Of a DNA stretch of 64,000 nucleotides, positions 31,919 to 40,043 are shown one piece after another (position 1 is the stretch's first letter; each line of letters starts with the position of its first letter). Where the stretch lies: the NCBI GenBank assembly GCA_963784645.1, contig CAWARY010000002.1, positions 434,001 through 498,000 of the forward strand, written 5' to 3'. This DNA is from JBBRVW01 sp963784645. GTDB taxonomy: Bacteria > Actinomycetota > Actinomycetes > JACCUZ01. Below the pieces are notes generated by a model. The model had not been told where the DNA came from, made no database searches, and saw nothing but the letters and a program-made list of their open reading frames with translations. The position numbers and the translations under genes were made by a program.

Positions 31919-34900
31919 ATGCTGCGTGACGCCGGAGTGCGCACCAAGCTGCTCGCTGTCCTCGCGATCCCCACCCTGCTGCTCGTCGTCGCGACGAGCC
32001 TGCTGGTGGGCGGGCAGGTGAGTGCGGCCCGCCGCGCCGGTCAGGTCAACGCGCTCACCGACGTCGCCATCCAGGTCAACCGCGTCGTCCACTCGCTCCA
32101 GGAGGAGCGCAGCGCCACCCTCGGCTACCTGCAGGACCCGGGCTCGGGCAACGAGGCCCGGATGAAGGGCCAGCGGCAGTTCACCGACCAGCAGCTGCGC
32201 AGCCTGCGCCAGCTGGTCGCCGACTCGCCGGTCGCGCAGATGGCGGCCGCCATCCAGGCCGCCGTGGTCCGCTCCGCCGCCGGCCACGACGAGCTGGCCA
32301 GCGCCCGCGGCTCGATCGACGCCGGCCGGTTCTTCACGACCGAGACGGACGTCTTCTACACCAAGGTGATCCGCACCGACCTCGACCTGCCCGGTGTCAT
32401 CGCGCCCTCCGGCACCAGCGCGCTGGCCCAGCGACTGCAGGCGTACGAGGCGGTGTCGACGGCCATCGAGTACGCGTCGCACGAGCGGGACATCGTCGAG
32501 ACCGCGCTGCTCCGCGGTTCCCTCACCGAGGCCGACTTCGCCCAGTCGGCCGCCCTGGTCTCCGAGACCCGCGGGGCGCTCGCCGACTTCCAGCGCAACG
32601 CCGACGCGGCGACGTACGCCCACCTGGACGACCAGCTGGCAGCTGCCCAGAACTTCGAGATCGACCAGGTCCGGCGCGATCTCCCCGACCTGCTGAAGGG
32701 CCGCGAACCGAACATCGGCCGCTCGGTCGAGTGGGTCGGCTCCGCGAACTCCCGCATCGCCCCGATGACCGACACCGAGTCCGACGTCGTCACCGACATC
32801 GCCACCGTCGCCGCCGACACCCGGAGCCAGCAGGGGCAGCGTGCGCTCCTCCTGGTCGTCGCGGCCTTCCTGGGTCTCGGTCTCGCGCTGATGCTGGCCG
32901 TCTCCCTGGCCCGCCGGATCACCCGCCCGCTACGGCGCCTCACGGTGGCGGCCGGCGAGATCGGTGCCGAGCTGCCGCGGATGGTCGAGCGCATGCAGAC
33001 GCCCGGCGACGGCCCCGGTGTCGACGTCGAGCCCATCCCGGTCGAGTCGAGCGACGAGATCGGCCGCCTGGCCGAGGCGTTCAACACCGTCAACGACGTC
33101 ACCGTCCAGGTCGCCCGGGAGCAGGCCGCGCTGCGGTCGAGCATCGCCGAGATGTTCGTCAACGTGGCCCGCCGTAACCAGGTCCTGCTCGGTCGCCAGC
33201 TCTCGCAGCTGGACCAGATGGAAGCTCGCGAGGAGGACCCGGACGTCCTCGACAGCCTGTTCAAGCTCGACCACCTCTCGACCCGGATGCGCCGCAACGC
33301 CGAGAGCCTTCTCGTGCTGGCCGGCATCGACTCGACCCGGCGCCTGCGCCGGCCGCTGCCGCTCTCGGACGTGATCCGGACCGCCGTCGGCGAGATCGAG
33401 GCGTTCGACCGCATCGACCTGTCGATGCAGGAGGACCCCGACGTCTCCGGACGGCACGCGCTCACCATCGCGCACCTGCTCGCCGAGCTGCTCGAGAACG
33501 CGACGCACTTCTCCAACCCGGAGACGCGAGTGGTCGTGTCTGCCTCGGTCACCGGTCACGGCGTCGACCTCACCGTCACCGACTACGGCCTCGGCATGTC
33601 CGAGGAGGAGGTCGCCGAGTCGAACGTCAAGATCGCGCACCCGCCCGTCGCGGAGATCGCCGTCTCCCAGCGGCTCGGCCTGTTCGTCGTGGGCCGGCTC
33701 GCCGCCCGCCTGGGGGCCTCCGTCGTGCTGCGACGTGGCCGGGCGGCAGGTCTCGTCGCCGCCGTCGCACTGCCCGCCGCCGTCTTCGAGGGCATGGCCG
33801 TCGAAACTCCGGTCGGGGACGAGCTCGTCACGCCGATGCTCGACGCGGACGCGCTGCCCGACGACGCGGCACCGCGGATCGTGGTCGCGCCCGCCGACGC
33901 CCTCGGGTTCGTCACCGACCCCGCCGCGGTGCCGGCGCTTCCCGCGCTGCCCGCAGCCGAGCCGGTCTCGGTCGGCTCCTCGCCCCTGCCGCCGTCAGCT
34001 CTGCCCGCACCCGGCGAGGCGATGGTGCCCGAGGTCGCCGCCTCGAGCACCGGTGCGCTGCCCAGCCGCCGGTCGGCCGCGCCGGTGGCCGAGGCCGCCG
34101 CGGTGGCCGAGCCGGTCACCGCCGCGCTGCCCCCGGCTGCCGCGACTGCCCCGCTGGCCGAGCCGGCGTACTACCCGTTCGCCGAGGTCGAGGCCGCAGC
34201 CGTCGCCGACGCGCCCGCCGAGCCGGTCGCCGTGCCGGTCCCGGAGCACGGCGGCCGCCGCACCCTCTTCGCCCGCTGGTCGCGGACCCCGGCCGGAGCG
34301 GGCACCGGACCCGCAGCCGAGGACGAGACGGCCGACGCCGCGGACGCGTTCGACGCGGACGGTGCCGAGCAGGTGCCGGCGGACGAGCTCCCGGCAGTCG
34401 AGCTGCTGGCCGTCGAGACACCCGAGGACGAGCTCGCGGTCGAGCTCGAGGTGGAGATGGTCGCGCTGGCCGACGAGGCCCAGCAGGACGACGTGGACCA
34501 GCAGGACGACGTGGACCAGCACGACGACGTGGACCAGCCCGTCGGTGAGGCGTTCGACGAGGTCGCCGGGCCGGACATCGCCGAGGGCACCGAGGACGTG
34601 CCGGCCGAGGCAGTGGTGGAGTCCGAGCCCGTTCCCGGCCCGCGTCGTCGCGGCCTGCTCTCCCGCTGGTCGCGCACCCCGGCGACGGACGAGCCGGCCG
34701 CCGAGACCGAGACCGAGAACGACGTCGAGCCCGCGGTCGCGCCGGCAGCCGTCCAGCAGCCCGTCGACGAGGTCACCGACAGCACCGAGGTCACCGAGGT
34801 CGTCGACAGCACCGAGGTCACCGTGGTCGCCCCGGCCCGGGCAGCCGAGGTCGAGCCGGTCGCCGACCGCACGCCGGCGCTGGCGCCCGAGCTCGAGGCG

Positions 34901-36352
34901 GTGCCCGAGGCCGACCTGGTCGCGGAGCTGGAGCCGGTGTTCGAGCCGGTGGCCGAGCCGGCACCCGAGGCCGGCCTGGTCGAGGACCTGGAGCCTGCCG
35001 CCGAGCTGGTCGCGGAGATCGAGTCGCCGGTGGTCGAGCCGTCGCCCGACGCCCCGGCGGCCGCGCCGCGCACGCTGTTCTCCCGCCGGGGTCGCAAGGC
35101 CGCCCGTCCCGAGCCCACCCCCGAACCCGACGTCGAGCCTGCCGTCGAGCTGGTGGCGGAGCCCGCGCCCGAGGCCGAGCTGGTCGCGGAATGGGAGCCC
35201 GACGTCGAGCTGGTCGCGGAGCCTGCGCCCGAGGCCGAGCCGCAGCCCGCGATCGCGGAGCTGGAGCCGCCGGTCGTCGAGCCGTCGCCCGATGCCCCGG
35301 CCGCCGCGCCGCGCACGCTGTTCTCCCGCCGGGGTCGCAAGGCCGCCCGTCCCGAGCCCACCCCCGAACCCGACGTCGAGCCGGTCGCCGAGGCCGTGCC
35401 TGAGGACGAGGCCGGGCAGCTGCACGTGGTCGCGGAGGTCGAGCCGGTCGCCGCCGAGCCCGTGCCGGCGCCCGTCGTCGAGCGCGACTCGTTCGCGACG
35501 GCGCAGGCCGAGCCGGTCGCCGAGCCGGAGCCCGTCCGCCCGCCGGTCAGCTACGCCAAGGCCGTCGACATCCTGCCCGCCCGGTCGAGCCGCGCCGGTG
35601 GTGGCGGCCTGTTCGGCCGGCACCGCAAGGCCGCGCCGGAGCGCCCCGCCGAGCCGGTGCGCCGGGTCGAGGCCGAGCCGGTCGCCGTGGCGTCCGCGCC
35701 GGAGCCGCCGGCCGCTCCCGTCCCTGTCGCGCCCGAGCAGCCAGCGGTCCCCGCGCCGCCGGTCGCAGCCGGCCCGGCCACCGTGGGCGAGCCGGTCGCC
35801 GAGCCGGTGCTGCCGGCCCGGAGCGGGCTGACCGACGACCTGTTCGGGTCGGGCATCGCGGCAGCACCCGCACCCACGGCGTCCCCGACGCAGGTGGTCG
35901 ACGGTCCGCCGCAGGAGGCCGCGGTCGTCCCGCCCGTCGCCCGTCCGGCAAGCGCTCCCGTGCCGCCAGTGGTCGGCTTGCTCCCCAGCCGCACGCCGCC
36001 GGCGGTCGTCGAGGAGGTCGGCCCCGCGCCGTCCGCAGACTTCGGCCGGATGGCGGCGCAGGCCGAGATGCACCAGTCGGCGCTGTCGGAGCTGCGCGGG
36101 CTCTACGAGCCCTCGTTCGCACCGCCCGCCCCCGTGCCGGCGGCTGCAGCGCACGGCGGTCTCACCCGCCGTACGCCCAAGGCCGCCGAGGAAGCCGTCG
36201 CCGAGCAGGCTGCGCCGCCCCCCGCCCGCACCCGCACCGCGGCCGAGGTCCGCGGCATGCTCTCCGGCTTCCGGGCCGGTGTCGAGCGTGGTCGCGGTTC
36301 GGCCACCGACGACGCGGCGGCAGCCTCCGACTCCGACTCCCCGACCCGCTGA
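31919..36352 (+). CDS. Conservon sensor kinase CvnA-like with long repetitive tail
   Basis: A 1477-residue membrane histidine-kinase-like protein. In order: basic leader and helix (residues 8-35); extracytoplasmic nitrate/nitrite-sensing type helical domain (about 36-300); second helix (LLLVVAAFLGLGLALMLAVSL); HAMP (about 330-400); dimerisation helices; HATPase with N-box LLAELLENATHFSNPE and G-box DYGLGMSEEE. The conserved phospho-histidine region is of the atypical CvnA kind. From about residue 620 to the end lies a Pro/Glu/Ala/Val-rich disordered tail with five LF-R-type basic motifs (about residues 778, 909, 1049, 1130 and 1229). It is the first gene of a conservon with the roadblock, DUF742 and GTPase genes. 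The tail is far longer than the catalytic part needs. Confidence 0.9.
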   Translation: MLRDAGVRTKLLAVLAIPTLLLVVATSLLVGGQVSAARRAGQVNALTDVAIQVNRVVHSLQEERSATLGYLQDPGSGNEARMKGQRQFTDQQLRSLRQLVADSPVAQMAAAIQAAVVRSAAGHDELASARGSIDAGRFFTTETDVFYTKVIRTDLDLPGVIAPSGTSALAQRLQAYEAVSTAIEYASHERDIVETALLRGSLTEADFAQSAALVSETRGALADFQRNADAATYAHLDDQLAAAQNFEIDQVRRDLPDLLKGREPNIGRSVEWVGSANSRIAPMTDTESDVVTDIATVAADTRSQQGQRALLLVVAAFLGLGLALMLAVSLARRITRPLRRLTVAAGEIGAELPRMVERMQTPGDGPGVDVEPIPVESSDEIGRLAEAFNTVNDVTVQVAREQAALRSSIAEMFVNVARRNQVLLGRQLSQLDQMEAREEDPDVLDSLFKLDHLSTRMRRNAESLLVLAGIDSTRRLRRPLPLSDVIRTAVGEIEAFDRIDLSMQEDPDVSGRHALTIAHLLAELLENATHFSNPETRVVVSASVTGHGVDLTVTDYGLGMSEEEVAESNVKIAHPPVAEIAVSQRLGLFVVGRLAARLGASVVLRRGRAAGLVAAVALPAAVFEGMAVETPVGDELVTPMLDADALPDDAAPRIVVAPADALGFVTDPAAVPALPALPAAEPVSVGSSPLPPSALPAPGEAMVPEVAASSTGALPSRRSAAPVAEAAAVAEPVTAALPPAAATAPLAEPAYYPFAEVEAAAVADAPAEPVAVPVPEHGGRRTLFARWSRTPAGAGTGPAAEDETADAADAFDADGAEQVPADELPAVELLAVETPEDELAVELEVEMVALADEAQQDDVDQQDDVDQHDDVDQPVGEAFDEVAGPDIAEGTEDVPAEAVVESEPVPGPRRRGLLSRWSRTPATDEPAAETETENDVEPAVAPAAVQQPVDEVTDSTEVTEVVDSTEVTVVAPARAAEVEPVADRTPALAPELEAVPEADLVAELEPVFEPVAEPAPEAGLVEDLEPAAELVAEIESPVVEPSPDAPAAAPRTLFSRRGRKAARPEPTPEPDVEPAVELVAEPAPEAELVAEWEPDVELVAEPAPEAEPQPAIAELEPPVVEPSPDAPAAAPRTLFSRRGRKAARPEPTPEPDVEPVAEAVPEDEAGQLHVVAEVEPVAAEPVPAPVVERDSFATAQAEPVAEPEPVRPPVSYAKAVDILPARSSRAGGGGLFGRHRKAAPERPAEPVRRVEAEPVAVASAPEPPAAPVPVAPEQPAVPAPPVAAGPATVGEPVAEPVLPARSGLTDDLFGSGIAAAPAPTASPTQVVDGPPQEAAVVPPVARPASAPVPPVVGLLPSRTPPAVVEEVGPAPSADFGRMAAQAEMHQSALSELRGLYEPSFAPPAPVPAAAAHGGLTRRTPKAAEEAVAEQAAPPPARTRTAAEVRGMLSGFRAGVERGRGSATDDAAAASDSDSPTR
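34481..34534 (+). repeat. Three 18-bp tandem repeats in cvnA tail
   Basis: CAGCAGGACGACGTGGAC occurs twice in tandem, and a third unit has one change. It encodes three QQDDVD-type units in the acidic tail of the kinase. In-frame slippage could vary the tail length. Confidence 0.9.
35033..35382 (+). repeat. 107-bp direct repeat in cvnA tail (243-bp period)
   Basis: Positions 35033-35139 and 35276-35382 match at about 105 of 107 bases. Each copy encodes the basic motif APRTLFSRRGRKAARPEP with flanks. The near-identity points to a recent 81-codon duplication or ongoing gene conversion. Confidence 0.88.
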
Positions 36353-36377
36353 CCACCGAGACGAAGGACGAACTCAC

Positions 36378-36833
36378 GTGACCACCCTCAGCACCGAGGC
36401 TGCCAACTTCAGCTGGCTGCTCGGCAACTTCGTGAAGAGCGTGCCCGGGGTCAAGCACACGCTGGTCGTGTCCGCGGACGGGTTGCTCATGGCCATGTCC
36501 GACGACCTCGACCGCACCCAGGGCGACCAGCTCGCCGCGATCGTGTCGGGGCTGTCCAGCCTGACCCGCGGCGCGGCGCGCCAGCTGCAGGCCGGCGAGG
36601 TGCGGCAGTCGATCGTCGAGATGGACCACCTGTTCCTCTTCACCACGAGCATCAGCGACGGGTCGGTGCTCGCCGTGGCGGCGGACGCGACCTGCGACGT
36701 CGGCATGGTCGGCTACGAGATGACCCTGCTGGTGAGCCGCGCCGAGGCGACGATGACCCCGCAGCTGGTGACCGAGATGCGGTCCCGCCTGCCGGTGCAC
36801 GGCGTCCGGCTGCCGGTGGGCGCGGAGGGGTGA
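36378..36833 (+). CDS. Roadblock/LC7 protein, CvnB-like
   Basis: A 151-residue roadblock/LC7 domain protein. The core includes NFSWLLGNFVKSVPGVKHTLVVSADGLLMAMS, GLSSLTRGAARQL and LLVSRAEATMTPQL. In conservons this protein partners the small GTPase CvnD and probably acts as a GAP-like or scaffold subunit at the membrane kinase. The GTG at 36378 follows GAAGGA at good spacing, 25 nt after cvnA. Confidence 0.94.
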   Translation: MTTLSTEAANFSWLLGNFVKSVPGVKHTLVVSADGLLMAMSDDLDRTQGDQLAAIVSGLSSLTRGAARQLQAGEVRQSIVEMDHLFLFTTSISDGSVLAVAADATCDVGMVGYEMTLLVSRAEATMTPQLVTEMRSRLPVHGVRLPVGAEG

Positions 36834-36839
36834 CCCGGC

Positions 36840-37247
36840 ATGACCGACGACACCACCGCTGAGGGGCGGCGCGCTCACGACCTCTACGACGACGAGGTCG
36901 TCGAGGAGGCGCGGACCGTCCGTCCGTATGCGCTGACCCGCGGCCGGACGCGCGCCGGCAGGGGCGACCTGCCCCTGGAGGCGCTGGTCCGTGGCGTCGC
37001 CGGCGCGACGGATCCGACGAGCACCACGGAACGCCGTCGCATTCTCGAGCTCAGCACCGCGTCGATCCTGTCGGTCGCGGAGCTGTCGGCACACCTGTCC
37101 CTGCCCCTCGGCGTCGTCCGCGTCCTCGTCGGTGACCTCGCCGACGAGGGCCTGGTCGTCGTCCACACCGGTTCCCCGTCGGCCGCTCCCGCAGCCACGA
37201 ACCTCAAGGTCCTGGAGAGTGTTCTCAATGGCATTTCCGCGCTCTGA
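36840..37247 (+). CDS. DUF742 protein, CvnC-like
   Basis: A 135-residue DUF742 protein. The visible family pattern is VRPYALTRGRTRAGRGDLPLEALV near the N-terminus, followed by a winged-helix-like segment (LSTASILSVAELSAHLSLPLGVVRVLVGDLADEGLV). It is the third conservon component and may link the complex to other partners; its molecular role is unknown. The ATG lies 6 nt after cvnB, with GGAGGGG upstream. Its last 20 nt overlap cvnD. Confidence 0.94.
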   Translation: MTDDTTAEGRRAHDLYDDEVVEEARTVRPYALTRGRTRAGRGDLPLEALVRGVAGATDPTSTTERRRILELSTASILSVAELSAHLSLPLGVVRVLVGDLADEGLVVVHTGSPSAAPAATNLKVLESVLNGISAL

Positions 37248-37851
37248 CGTCGTGGCCGACGCCACCCCGGCGCAGCAGGTGCCCGGGGGAGATGCGCCGA
37301 CCGCGCCGATCACTGTGAAGATCGTCGTCGCGGGCGGCTTCGCCGTCGGCAAGACGACCTTCATCGGCTCGATCTCCGACATCGAGCCGCTGTCCACCGA
37401 GGCCGCGATGACCGAGCACTCGCTCGGCGTCGACGACGCCGGCGGCGTCACCGACCGCAAGACCTCGACCACCGTCGCCATGGACTTCGGCCGCATCGCG
37501 CTGCCGGGTGACCTGTGGCTGTACCTGTTCGGCACCCCGGGCCAGGACCGCTTCCACTTCATGTGGGACGACCTGATCAAGGGCGCGATCGGAGCGGTCG
37601 TCCTCGTCGACACCGAGCGGCTCGACCAGTGCTTCGACGCTGTCGACTACTTCGAGGCTCGGCAGATCCCGTTCGTGCTCGCGGTCAACTGCTTCGACGG
37701 TGTCGCGCGGCACGACCTGGACGCCGTACGCGAGGCGCTCGCCGTCCGGCCGGAGACGCCGGTGTTCTACACCGACGCGCGCAACCGCCAGGCGACCAAG
37801 CAGGCACTCATCACCCTGGTCACCCTGGCCATGTCCCGGATGCAGGGCTGA
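37228..37851 (+). CDS. Conservon small GTPase, CvnD-like
   Basis: A 207-residue P-loop GTPase of the MglA/Ras-like conservon class. The P-loop is VVAGGFAVGKTTFIGSIS; the switch II region is FGTPGQDRFHFMWDDL. The base-specificity motif is atypical (VNCFDG in place of NKxD), as in other CvnD proteins. It probably cycles between GDP and GTP states under control of the roadblock protein. The ATG at 37228 lies inside the end of cvnC with GGAGAG upstream, so translation is coupled. It is the last gene of the conservon. Confidence 0.94.
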   Translation: MAFPRSDVVADATPAQQVPGGDAPTAPITVKIVVAGGFAVGKTTFIGSISDIEPLSTEAAMTEHSLGVDDAGGVTDRKTSTTVAMDFGRIALPGDLWLYLFGTPGQDRFHFMWDDLIKGAIGAVVLVDTERLDQCFDAVDYFEARQIPFVLAVNCFDGVARHDLDAVREALAVRPETPVFYTDARNRQATKQALITLVTLAMSRMQG

Positions 37852-37873
37852 CCGGGTCGCCGCCTGCTGGACC

Positions 37874-37879
37874 TACGGT
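37874..37879 (+). promoter_or_regulatory. -10 box for leaderless VOC gene
   Basis: TACGGT, 6 nt, then the ATG at 37886; no Shine-Dalgarno. It suggests the gene has its own promoter despite lying only 34 nt after the conservon. Confidence 0.45.
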
Positions 37880-37885
37880 TGGTGC

Positions 37886-38608
37886 ATGTACCTGGAGAAC
37901 CTCGTCATCGACGCCGTCGAGCCGCAGCGGCTGGGCCGGTTCTGGGAGGCGGTGCTCGGCGGCGAGCGGCTGACCGACGAGCCTGAGGGCTACGAGACGC
38001 GGCTCACCGTCGAGGGCGGACCGGTGCTCGACGTGTGCTTCCCGCGCGTCCCGGAGCTGCCGGTCGAGCCGCCGAGACTCCACCTGGACCTCCTGGGCGG
38101 GGACCGGCAGACCCAGGAGGTCGAGCGGCTGCTCGGGCTGGGCGCGCGACACCTCGACATCGGTCAGCGCGATGTGCCCTGGGTGGTGCTCGCCGACCCC
38201 GAGGGCAATCCCTGCTGTGTCATGGAGGAGCGAGCGGTGTACGCCGGCACCGGACCCCTCGCGGCGCTACCGCTCGACTCTGCCGACCCGGACAGGGACG
38301 CGGAGTTCTGGTCCTGGCTGACCGGCTGGACCGACGTGGCCGGCGTCGCACCCCGGTCCCTGCGCCACCCGTCGCTGCGCGGCCCCCTCCTCGAGCTGTG
38401 CCCCGAGTCGGCCCCCAAGGGGACGACCAAGAACCGGCTGCACCTCGACGTCCGGCTCGAGACCGGGGACGACCCCGACGGCGTCGAGGCCGGCATCGCC
38501 GAGCGCGGCGGGCGCCGCGAGCTCCACCCCGAGTGGGGCGAGCTGCCGTGGCGGCACTACGCAGACCCGTCGGGCAACGAGTTCTGCGTGCTTCCCGCGC
38601 GGCCGTGA
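37886..38608 (+). CDS. VOC-family (glyoxalase-like) protein
   Basis: A 240-residue protein made of two vicinal-oxygen-chelate modules. The first (about 1-115) begins YLENLVIDAVEPQRLGRFWEAVLG and ends WVVLADPEGNPCCVM. The second (about 125-240) includes RLHLDVRLE and ends HYADPSGNEFCVLP. The duplicated DP-GN-FC strand endings are typical of glyoxalase/bleomycin-resistance-like proteins in actinobacteria. The enzymatic activity is not predictable. Confidence 0.87.
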   Translation: MYLENLVIDAVEPQRLGRFWEAVLGGERLTDEPEGYETRLTVEGGPVLDVCFPRVPELPVEPPRLHLDLLGGDRQTQEVERLLGLGARHLDIGQRDVPWVVLADPEGNPCCVMEERAVYAGTGPLAALPLDSADPDRDAEFWSWLTGWTDVAGVAPRSLRHPSLRGPLLELCPESAPKGTTKNRLHLDVRLETGDDPDGVEAGIAERGGRRELHPEWGELPWRHYADPSGNEFCVLPARP

Positions 38609-38784
38609 GGAACAGCCGGCGGCGCAGCTGCGGTGGCCAGGGTGGGGTACCGCCGGTCGGTGGCCGGTAGTGCCGGCCTGCGTCCGGGTAGGGGTCCGTC
38701 GCGGAAGCCACGTACATCGACCGCGCGACCGCGTGGCTGCTTGGCGCGCCGGCGCCACCGCCCGGTCCGGAGAAGGAGCTGCTC

Positions 38785-39666
38785 GTGCCGCCGTCGCTGC
38801 CCGGACTGGGCCCGCCCCGGGCCGCCGTCCGCACCCTGCTCACCGGGCACGGTGACGGTGTCGCGCCCTGGGTGAAGGCGCTGGGGGAGCCGGGTGACGA
38901 GGGGTGGTTCGGTCCCGGCTCGACCATCTGGGCGGTGCACGCCGATGCCGCCACCCTGGTCGGCGGCATCCGGGCGCTGCTGGTGCAGGCGATGCACCCG
39001 ACGGTGCTGGCCGGTTTCGACCAGCACTCCGACTACCGCGAGGACCCCGAGTCCCGACTCCAGCGCACGGCCACCTTCGTCACGGTCACCACCTTCGGCA
39101 CCACCCGCCAGGCCGCGGCAGCCTGCGAGCGGGTCCGGCGCGCGCACGGCCCGGTGCGCGGCCGTACCCCCGACGGCCGGCCCTACGACGCCGCCGACCC
39201 GGACCTGCTCGGCTGGGTGCACCTGGCGCTGGCCGACTCCCTCGCCGTGGCCGTCGAGCGGTTCGGCCGGACGCCGTTCGACCTCGATCGCTACCTCGCC
39301 GACATGGCGGTGGTGGGGCAGCGCCTCGGGGCGGCGCACGTGCCGCAGGACGCCGCGGGCCTGGCGGCGGCCTGGGCGCACTACCGCCCGGAGCTCGGTG
39401 CCACCCCGGCCACTGCCGCCGCCCACACGTTCCTGCTGGACCCGCCGCTGCCGGCCCGCATCCGGGCGCCCTACCGGGTGCTCGCCGCCGCGGCCGCCGC
39501 CAGCCTGCCGGTGTCGCTGCGGCCGCTGCTCGCAGCCCGGCCGGTGCTGCCGGACGTCCCTGCCAGGCTCGTGGGCCGGGCCGCCACCCGCCTGCTCGCG
39601 GTGGTCCTCGGCGAGAGCCCCGCCGCCCGCGCCGCACACGCCCGCACGGCGCGCGCCGCGGCCTGA
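38785..39666 (+). CDS. Oxygenase MpaB family (DUF2236) protein
   Basis: A 293-residue DUF2236/MpaB/Lcp-like protein. Family features are GPGSTIWAVHADAATLVGGIRALLVQAMHP, a histidine-containing FDQHSDYREDPESRLQRT, and WVHLALADSLAVAVERFG. Characterised relatives bind b-type heme (latex-clearing protein) or are putative oxygenases; the substrate here is unknown. The GTG at 38785 follows AAGGAG at good spacing. The 176 nt upstream show no other gene. Confidence 0.86.
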   Translation: MPPSLPGLGPPRAAVRTLLTGHGDGVAPWVKALGEPGDEGWFGPGSTIWAVHADAATLVGGIRALLVQAMHPTVLAGFDQHSDYREDPESRLQRTATFVTVTTFGTTRQAAAACERVRRAHGPVRGRTPDGRPYDAADPDLLGWVHLALADSLAVAVERFGRTPFDLDRYLADMAVVGQRLGAAHVPQDAAGLAAAWAHYRPELGATPATAAAHTFLLDPPLPARIRAPYRVLAAAAAASLPVSLRPLLAARPVLPDVPARLVGRAATRLLAVVLGESPAARAAHARTARAAA

Positions 39667-40043
39667 GCGCACGCTCGGGGCGAACGGTGGGTTCGAGCAG
39701 GTGAGTGCGCGGACCTGTCCTGTTCGCCCCGGCCGAGCTCAGGGCGGCTAGGGAGGCCAGATCGGGCGGCGCGCCGTCCGCGGCTTCCCGCCCGGGACGT
39801 GGACCAACGGGTGAGACCGGGACGAGCGGCCCCGCTGGAGGGGTTGTTCAAGGTGCCCTGGCGGGGCCACTTGGCTCTCGCACGGTGTGCTCGTCCACCA
39901 GAGGGACGCGCGACGGCGGGACAGGGGCTTCTCCCAATGGAGCCGCCGCCTCCCGAGCGGCCCTGAGGCCCGCCCTCGACGGCGGAAGGGCTCCACGCCC
40001 GTCCCGCCCCACCGGGACCGCGCACACCGCCGGGAAGGCGTGC
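39667..40043. other. 377-nt non-coding, highly structured intergenic region
   Basis: No credible gene. It holds several inverted repeats: GGGGCGAAC (39677-39685) with GTTCGCCCC (39722-39730); nested GGACGAGC-GGCCCCGC (39820-39835) with GCGGGGCC (39861-39868) and GCTCGTCC (39889-39896); and GGCGGGAC (39915-39922) with GTCCCGCC (40001-40008). It separates two convergent genes, so part of it is likely terminator; the rest is unexplained. Confidence 0.7.

Noticed and set aside
33995..36154. 719-codon open frame antisense to the cvnA tail
   Set aside because: Shadow of the repetitive tail (Leu/Gly/Arg repeats); it disappears outside the repeat-rich part.
38609..38784. Possible gene between the VOC and DUF2236 genes
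   Set aside because: Open frames here are Arg/Ala-rich shadows with no ribosome site; only the AAGGAG of the downstream gene is convincing.
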